The notes beneath the pieces were generated by a model, which was given only the letters and a program-made list of their open reading frames with translations, was not told where the DNA came from and made no database searches. A program made the position numbers and the translations under genes. Below, one piece after another: positions 58,240-64,000 of a DNA stretch of 64,000 nucleotides. Origin of the DNA: Holacanthus passer (Eukaryota; Chordata; Actinopteri; Pomacanthidae); contig JAFREQ010000043.1 in the NCBI GenBank assembly GCA_025331565.1, positions 6,209,001-6,273,000 on the forward strand. The letters run 5' to 3'. Each line of letters starts with the position of its first letter. Position 1 is the stretch's first letter.

Positions 58240-59245
58240 GTACACTCACTAAATGTTTCACTCATTTGGTTAAAAAGGGATTTTTCTCAGACACAAACAT
58301 GCATATTTACAACTTAAATACAGACACATGCATATATGAAGAGAGCTGCAGTGTTTTGTTTTTTTTTACCTCTGCCAGCTGGTTGAGAGGATCCAGAATG
58401 TCTCTCTCAATCTGCACTTCATGCTGCATCAGCTCGGTCGCTAACCTGCTCTCTGCCTCCCCACACACATCCATCATCTTGCTGCTCACACGCACAGAAA
58501 CAGGAATGTATACAAATATGACCATTAGCGCTGCTTCTCTCACAGGGCCCCTTGTCGGACCCTTCATGTCACTTTTACTCAAGTAATCACTTTTAATATT
58601 GTATTTTGGTTCACCAGGATCAATTTTTGAGAGACACTCTTAAATGCTTCTGTAGTTAACTTTCACATCTCACCCAATCAGGCTCTCCTCTCCCAGCTGA
58701 CTGCCTCCCTCCTGCATGGTCTGGGACAGCGCCGTCAGGGGCAGCTTTTTCTGCAAGCAGCAAATGAAGTTTAGCCGAATTAAAAAACATGTGGTGAACA
58801 AATTAACCCGACGATCAGCTGCAGGCCTGTCAAAAAAGTTTCAAAGTAAGACAAGGCAACACATAGCATGATTCCCTCTGAGTGAGTTTCATTGTGTGAG
58901 GTGGGTCTGTTATGCAGGGATACTTGAAACTGGCAGGAGGCCAGCGCTGAATAGTTTTCTCCTGAGTCTCTCTCATATCAGCGTGTTACATAAGACAAGA
59001 TGCGATGAGTTCACAGCACAAGATAGCAGGTCCTTGGTAATACTGACAACAGTGTCACAGTGATTTGCCCTCATTATATTTCTGTATGAAATATTTGTGA
59101 TTAAGCTTTACACAGAGATCCTGAGTCGAGTGCTTCTTACATGTCTCTTCTCCATGTCTGTGCCCAGTTGACCCTGCAGGCAGGACACCAGCCTCTTGTG
59201 TGTGTTGTGCGACGCCAAACGCACCAGCTCCAGCCGCCTCTCGAT
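49214..59245 (-). CDS. arhgap17: Rho GTPase-activating protein 17 (RICH1/nadrin), N-terminal codons missing from the window
   Basis: A BAR-RhoGAP protein that inactivates Cdc42 and Rac1 and acts at tight junctions and in exocytosis. Exons in reading order: 59141-59245, 58674-58750, 58370-58481, 57977-58053, 57664-57766, 57319-57387, 57091-57172, 56079-56206, 55432-55543, 55266-55347, 55050-55130, 54438-54551, 54243-54334, about 53233/53244-53560, 52261-52572, 51517-51638, 51020-51436, 49214-49371. About 850 aa are in view (human 881). The BAR domain covers IERRLELVRLASHNTHKRL to about DYHRKSLAALEAA. RhoGAP follows, with arginine finger in EEGLFRIAAGASKLKKLKAA and conserved HAVAGALKSYLRELPEPLM and NKMTPSNIAIVLGPNLLW. 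A Pro/Ser-rich SH3-binding tail leads to C-terminal ESTAL, a class I PDZ ligand. The first exons (MKKQF... in the family, about 31 codons) are not in the window or were not found. Phases agree everywhere except after the exon ending near 53233/53244. Confidence 0.93.
50276..50697. mobile_element. Percomorph DNA element in arhgap17 intron, with a possible second repeat tail inside
   Basis: The left end CAGTCTGGTGGAATCAAGTA and right end GCTTCTTCCACTTCTG match the family at 46251-46886. The body includes CACTACATTTATTTGATAAC and TTAGTTAAGTAAATGA. At about 50472-50520 the words TAACTTTATTGATCACTGGG and a G-run recall the tail of an L2/SINE-like fish repeat inserted within it. Confidence 0.65.
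52646..52734. repeat. GA-rich simple repeat (CT-rich on the arhgap17 strand)
   Basis: It lies 75-160 bases upstream of the 52261-52572 exon in the sense of arhgap17, so it reads as a long pyrimidine tract before that acceptor. Its last about 30 bases are pure GA. Confidence 0.85.
53755..54098. mobile_element. Percomorph DNA element between two arhgap17 exons
   Basis: It runs from CAGTAGTGGAGGAAGTACTC to ACTTAGTTACACAACTG. Relative to the copies at 39797, 46251 and 50276 it is in the opposite orientation. The body shows AATCTGCAAAGTAACGGAAG, TCAAATAAATGTAGCTTAGT and CTGACATGTAGTGGAGTAAA, the reverse complement of the shared consensus. Confidence 0.7.
56585..56670. repeat. Possible SINE/L2-like tail fragment in an arhgap17 intron
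   Basis: CAATTCAAAGAACTTTATTT followed by ATCTCAGAGGGGCAATTT recalls the 3' tail common to several fish retroposons (TTTATT-ATC-CC-GGGGCAATT). Short and degenerate. Confidence 0.35.
58208..58236. repeat. (CA)n microsatellite in an arhgap17 intron
   Basis: About 14 AC units, preceded by TTAAC and followed by GTATG. Confidence 0.88.
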
Positions 59246-62200
59246 CTGCGTGACACACAACATTCAAGAAAGTCAGAAGAGGTAAAACTGCGAGTAGAGT
59301 TCATGCACGCTTCCCGTTTAACAGAAACAACACAGGTGAGAACGACAAGTCAAACACAAAAGCTTCACGCGGCCATCTGTAAACTTTCCATCCCGCTCTT
59401 GTTGAATGATGATGGAGGATGTCGATGCTGTTTGTGTAGCTCTGTTCTGCAGCATGCTGTGTTACAACAGGCAGCGCTGACAGCCAGATGGAAGGACTCA
59501 TGGCAGATAAGCAACACATGCTGATGGATTGTGGTCTTTACGGAGAACAGGGAAACCTTCTTTGTCTCGACATATGAGGAGACTTAAAACTATAGATGCA
59601 TCAATCAAACTTCATCTCTCTCAATACTGATTATGATACCTCAGCTCAGTCTATCTGCCAATATTGAATCTTTCTTTTCTCCAAATTTAAACTCTGTAAG
59701 AGCTTCCTCACTGGAATAAATAAGACAATAGTACAAGGGATTGCTGTGACCAAATGAATATAAAACTTAAAGCAGATTTTTATAATGTCATTGACACAGA
59801 AACTATACTTGATGTGGATTGGTCACATTCGGCTGACACCTCATCAGTATTGAGGCTGTTTTAGATCGGGCAGATCAGTGCATTCCTTCTTGAAACACTG
59901 ATGAGATAGTTAATCCTTCACATTTGCCATCTATCAATTATCTTCATTAATTCGTCAGTTTCCTTTGGGTTGTTTTCATCAAGTTGCGGCTAAAAACTTG
60001 GTGGTGAATTAAAAACAATCCAACAAGAGTGGTCAAAATGTATGAAGTTCTTTATCCTGCTGTATGTGTACATTTAGATTGAAATATGAATACACATTAT
60101 CATGAAATATATTTTCTGGAAAATGAATTTAGAAACTGTTAATCAATGAAATAACCACACAGTCTGTTTTGACCAATTCTGCAATATAAAAGCCAATTAA
60201 GTTACTTCACCACATTGAAAATATTAAACTGACAGCTTTTATAGTGATAAAGTGATAGTGGTATAAGAGCAAGCAACTCTGTGATCTCAGACCTTGAATG
60301 CACCACCAGTCTGAGCTTTCATTCCCTGCACGCAACATCACAACCATGTGACGATAACATTTGAAGTCACTGCCGACTAATTTCCATGTTATTGAAATTA
60401 ACTGAAACTGATAAAGGTCTAACAACTATGCTACTATGGTCTTTCTGTAGCAAACTAAACTCACTGTTCGATATCCTTCACGGAAAAATTGTGTGCAGTA
60501 TTTCAAAAAACAGTGAGGTTTAGTAAGAGTCGAAACATTTCTGACATCTCAGACTAGCTGTTTGTGATTTAAGTATTCACTTCCTCTTCCTGTTTCACTG
60601 TAAACATCCCACTGGGTCACTGTTCGCCCCTCATTTGCTGTCTGATCCCCATCTTGCTCTCTCTTCTTCCTTTACTTTCATCCTCACTAATTCGCTGTCG
60701 GGCTCTCCCTCTCCCTCCACTCTCTCCTCGTCTCTTTCCTGCAGCTGTATGCTCGTTGCCAGACCACAGCTGGACTTGGCTTCGTCGGCTGGATCCAATT
60801 GATTGGTTCGCCATTCAGCTGATCCCCGGCTCTGATTAATGCATGGAAGTCTAGCTCTATCTGGTGATGCTTCGATTGGATCCAGACCTGGAAACGATCA
60901 TCGCCAAGAACGAAAGAGGAGCCTGAGTTAATGCGGTGTGGGCGGCGCGGCGGACTGGATTCACTGGGTGATCGCATTGTCTCTGCCGACGGAAAAGTGT
61001 TTTCCATGAGTCTACACCAAAAGAGATGCACAAAAAGAACAAAATATGTCTCTGATATTGAATTACACTTTGTTTTGCACAATGTCAATTTGAAACATCC
61101 CAAAGTTTTACCTACATTATAGATGATGTTATGACATATTGGCATAGATTCAGTGATGAAAAATACTCCTCTAACCTCATTTTAATATAATAACTCATTA
61201 AAAATAAGTCTGATGATCTTAACCTTCAATTAGCCGGTCTCAAGTGTCATGCAGCAGGCTTTACTGTGCTCACAAGAACAGATCTGTCCTCGGGGGAGAA
61301 ACTCAATTACGGAAACACACAGAAACACCCTGACAAACTGAAGTCAGAGAGTTGAAAAGAGAGAGAGAAAAAAAAAGCAGGAAATCTCCCCGATCATAAG
61401 CACAGATGAGCGCACACTTTACTCTATGATCCCTTCCGCCTGCTTCTCCAGTTATGGAGCTGTCCAAAGGTTTACAAGCAAGTTACTGCCGTCCTTTTTT
61501 TTTCTTTCCTGGATGGCAATGAAAACAGCGAGCGGAGCGAGCTGACGACCTCTGACCCTCCACAGCAGAAAATGTGGAACGCTTGGTGACTCAGAGAGGA
61601 ACCGGGCGGGTGGAGACAGTTTTGTTTTCTGGCTTGGGGCTGCTCTGGCTGACTGGCTGACCTTGTTGGCGGGATGGCAGACTGTCTGGTGAGCTGATGA
61701 CAGAGCAGAAACGGGATTCGAATGCAACAACAGTCATGTTTGCTTAAAGGAGAAGTTTTGGGAATATGCTTATTCTCTTTCTAGTCGAGAGAGTCAAGAC
61801 TAAAAAAGGGGAAACAACTATCCTTGCTCTGTCCAAAGGTGAAAATACAAACAAACCTACCAGCACCTCTGAAGCTCAGTAATTAACTCACTATATCTCA
61901 TTTGCTTGTGTAAAAGCGACCACATGCCATTTCAGCAGTTAGGAACTATTTCTTGGCCGGGAGCAGTGACTTCTTGTCAAGGCCAAGAAATAATCCAACA
62001 CATAACCTCCCAATAAAACCTTGTTAAATACTTGTTGACTTCAGTTTTTGTACTGATTAAACAAATAAGATTGAGTGTTGAGAAGTGAGAAGTGTTAAAT
62101 ACTGAGGTTTAGAGGCTACCTGTTTCCCCCTGTTTCCAGTCTTTGTGCTAAGCTACGCTAACTAGTTTTTGGTGTTGTGAGAGTGGTATCGACCTCCTCA

Positions 62201-64000
62201 TTTTACTTGTGCAAGAAAGTGATTAAAACGGAAACAGACCGATAACAAAACTTAACGACATGAAAACTCTTTTTAACTCACTGTTTTTTATCTGACAGAT
62301 ACCTGCTTCACATACAGTATCAGATAAAAGCATCACCGTCTATCCGAAGTTGTATTCAAATACTGAAATATGGGACTGACTGACTCTCCTCTGGATGAGG
62401 TCTGAGAGCCTCCTCAACTTTCCCACTGAGGCAGGACGTGTCCAAACAAGATAAATGCCTCAGCCGATGCAAAGGACTGTGGAAAAATGGAAAAGACTAC
62501 TACGACAGCATGGAAATCATAGTGTCAGATTTCAAGTTGGACGGCTCAGAGAAGGGGGTGTGGGAGCGTGCGGGGAGGAGGGACTATTCCTCTCTGCTCA
62601 TGTTGGGAAAGAGGTGGAAAAACTCTATTTTGATTAAATGAAATTGCCGAAACTGATTCACCGGTCTATGAATCAGTAAGCCTCGCATTTTTATAGAGAT
62701 GATGAGACGTAATCAGGCCGCATACCTAAATCCTGACTGTGAGCAACAGGCGTCCGGATCGACTCCACTAACACCAGATTCTGACGGGCAACTCTGAGCA
62801 CAAGTTGTTGTTAAGCTAAAAGACGTGCAGCCACTTCCACCGTGCTGACCGCCTGACAATCACATTCCTCGCCGAGAGCTGCAGCTGAAGGAATGTCCAA
62901 CACAGCACAAAAGCTCCTGTCGTTCAGGACCAAAGATGAGCGAAAGCATTCCCTGGAAGGGTTGGGTCACTTTGTGCTCTGTGCTTTTGGGACAATACAT
63001 ACGACTAAATTTAACTCTTAGTACCGTTAAAGCACAAAAACAAGCCTCTCAACATGGATTGTCTTGATTACAGCAACTGTCTGCGTGTATTTCTGCTTTT
63101 CCGACAAGAATCATTTTCAAGTGTTTGCATTATGTGTCGCTGCGTGTGTGAACCACATGGGGTTCATAGTTCACTGCTGCATGTCGTAAAAGCTTCCACT
63201 TCCACGACTGAATGAGATTCTTTAGACCTCACCTTCACTTTTCCTTCCACAAAAGCTCCTTTCTCCTGTAAACACACTCGATCTTTCTTCACACACTTTT
63301 CCTAGCAGTGATCTCACAGTTTTCACAAGCCTGAGTGCTCCCATCCCCCAACACACACACAAACACACACTCGACGCTCAGCGTACATCCAGTATGATTT
63401 CAAGATAACAGAACATTGCCAGAGTCCTTTTGAGTGGAAAACCATGAGGCACTTTTCCTTACAGTGCCAAACCCCTGAGCCGGCGAGGCATTACTGAATG
63501 AAAGACTCCTCCAGCGATGTTTGAATGCCAGCGGTCGCACTCCAAGACTGCAGAGAGACTTGGCATCAACAGGCCACTTAGGCATGATGGCTTTAACAGA
63601 GCCTCTGAGCAGAGCTTGTAAGTTCTTTGATAACTTCCGTATTTTACTCCAGCAGAAAATGACTTCTAAAAAGAGCAGTGAGATACAGCACTTTAGAAGA
63701 GTGTGAACAGGACATAACAGGTGACGGACACTGAGTCAGATTCATTCACCCGTAAACATTTTGTGCCAGTTCTTCTGGGCACAACTGTAGCTGCTGATGT
63801 GCTGCTCATGGTTCAGTATGATACACAATACTGGTGTTAGAGGTTTGAAATGTTGACTATCATTTTTACAATATTTGACAAAAAACAAATTAACGTGCGA
63901 CTTTAAAAAGGCATAAAAGTTTGCAAGTTGCTTGGTATTTGCATAAAAATATTTCTTATAAATTTTGGTTCAAATTAGACTTACATAAAAAAATACATTT
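59246..64000. other. Upstream arhgap17 sequence: probable 5' intron, no supported exon
   Basis: The first arhgap17 exon in view (59245) has a proper acceptor (CACGCAG) before codon 1 of IERRLEL, so at least one more coding exon lies upstream on this strand. I looked for the family's AEKTEVLSEDLLQ exon in 59250-64000 and did not find it. The region holds a palindromic repeat at about 61746-62200 and an inverted repeat at 60789/60875. Nothing else was supported. It is most likely the 3' part of a large first or second intron. Confidence 0.5.
61746..62200. repeat. Abundant percomorph interspersed repeat with internal hairpin
   Basis: The sequence has AAAGGAGAAGTTTTGGGAAT, then GCTTATTCTCTTTCTAGTCG, CTACCAGCACCTCTGAAGCT, TATTTCTTGGCCGGGAGCAG and GTTTCCCCCTGTTTCCAGTC followed by GCTAAGCTACGCTAAC. 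These are hallmark words of a very common percomorph repeat, recognised from memory. The copy contains ATTTCTTGGCC (61948-61958) and its exact inverse GGCCAAGAAAT (61981-61991), a likely hairpin. Confidence 0.8.

Noticed and set aside
60654..61145. ORFs near 60.7-61.1 kb as a possible arhgap17 first exon or separate gene
   Set aside because: None encodes the BAR N-terminus of the RICH family and none shows domain features; the region more likely contains a small repeat or CpG patch.

Overview
The window is nuclear DNA from a bony fish, most likely a percomorph (spiny-rayed) teleost. Genes are split into many short exons with GT/AG borders. Introns are AT-rich and full of (CA)n tracts. Several interspersed repeats match, from memory, families very common in percomorph genomes. 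Five protein-coding genes were rebuilt by joining exons across splice sites with consistent phase; each has a clear vertebrate orthologue. No rRNA, tRNA or CRISPR array was seen, and no transposase coding sequence.

Layout. (1) 369-4395, minus: ciao3 (narfl), 11 exons, 476 aa, an iron-sulfur protein of the cytosolic Fe-S assembly machinery. (2) 5867-12339, plus: e4f1, 14 exons, 774 aa, a C2H2 zinc-finger regulator, head to head with ciao3 across about 1.5 kb. (3) 14521-37012, plus: grid2ip (delphilin), 23 exons, about 1999 aa, a synaptic PDZ/formin scaffold. Its intron 4 is 8.4 kb and its 2427-bp exon 14 carries two large peptide arrays. (4) 41026-47624, plus: slc5a11 (SMIT2), 15 exons, 683 aa, a sodium/myo-inositol cotransporter. 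(5) 49214-59245, minus: arhgap17 (RICH1/nadrin), 18 exons in view. It is tail to tail with slc5a11, and its first about 31 codons lie beyond the right edge or were not found. Spaces between genes hold UTRs, microsatellites and DNA-transposon-like repeats.

The genes are not one pathway. slc5a11-arhgap17 is a neighbour pair also known in human 16p12. ciao3 and e4f1 both map to human 16p13.3, whereas human GRID2IP is on chromosome 7. Grid2ip and arhgap17 both act on actin and Rho signalling at membranes and synapses, but nothing here shows they work together.

The most unusual content is in grid2ip. About 700 residues sit inside the FH1 region, including 26 tandem copies of a Tyr/Glu/Gln hexapeptide and 9 copies of a His-His-Ser-Ser-x-Glu-x-Leu unit. 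The gene also has a third intact PDZ domain where my recollection of the mammalian protein has two. Also notable are a pure 131-bp (TG)n tract five bases from an slc5a11 splice acceptor, and an upstream ORF that ends on the e4f1 start codon as ATGA.
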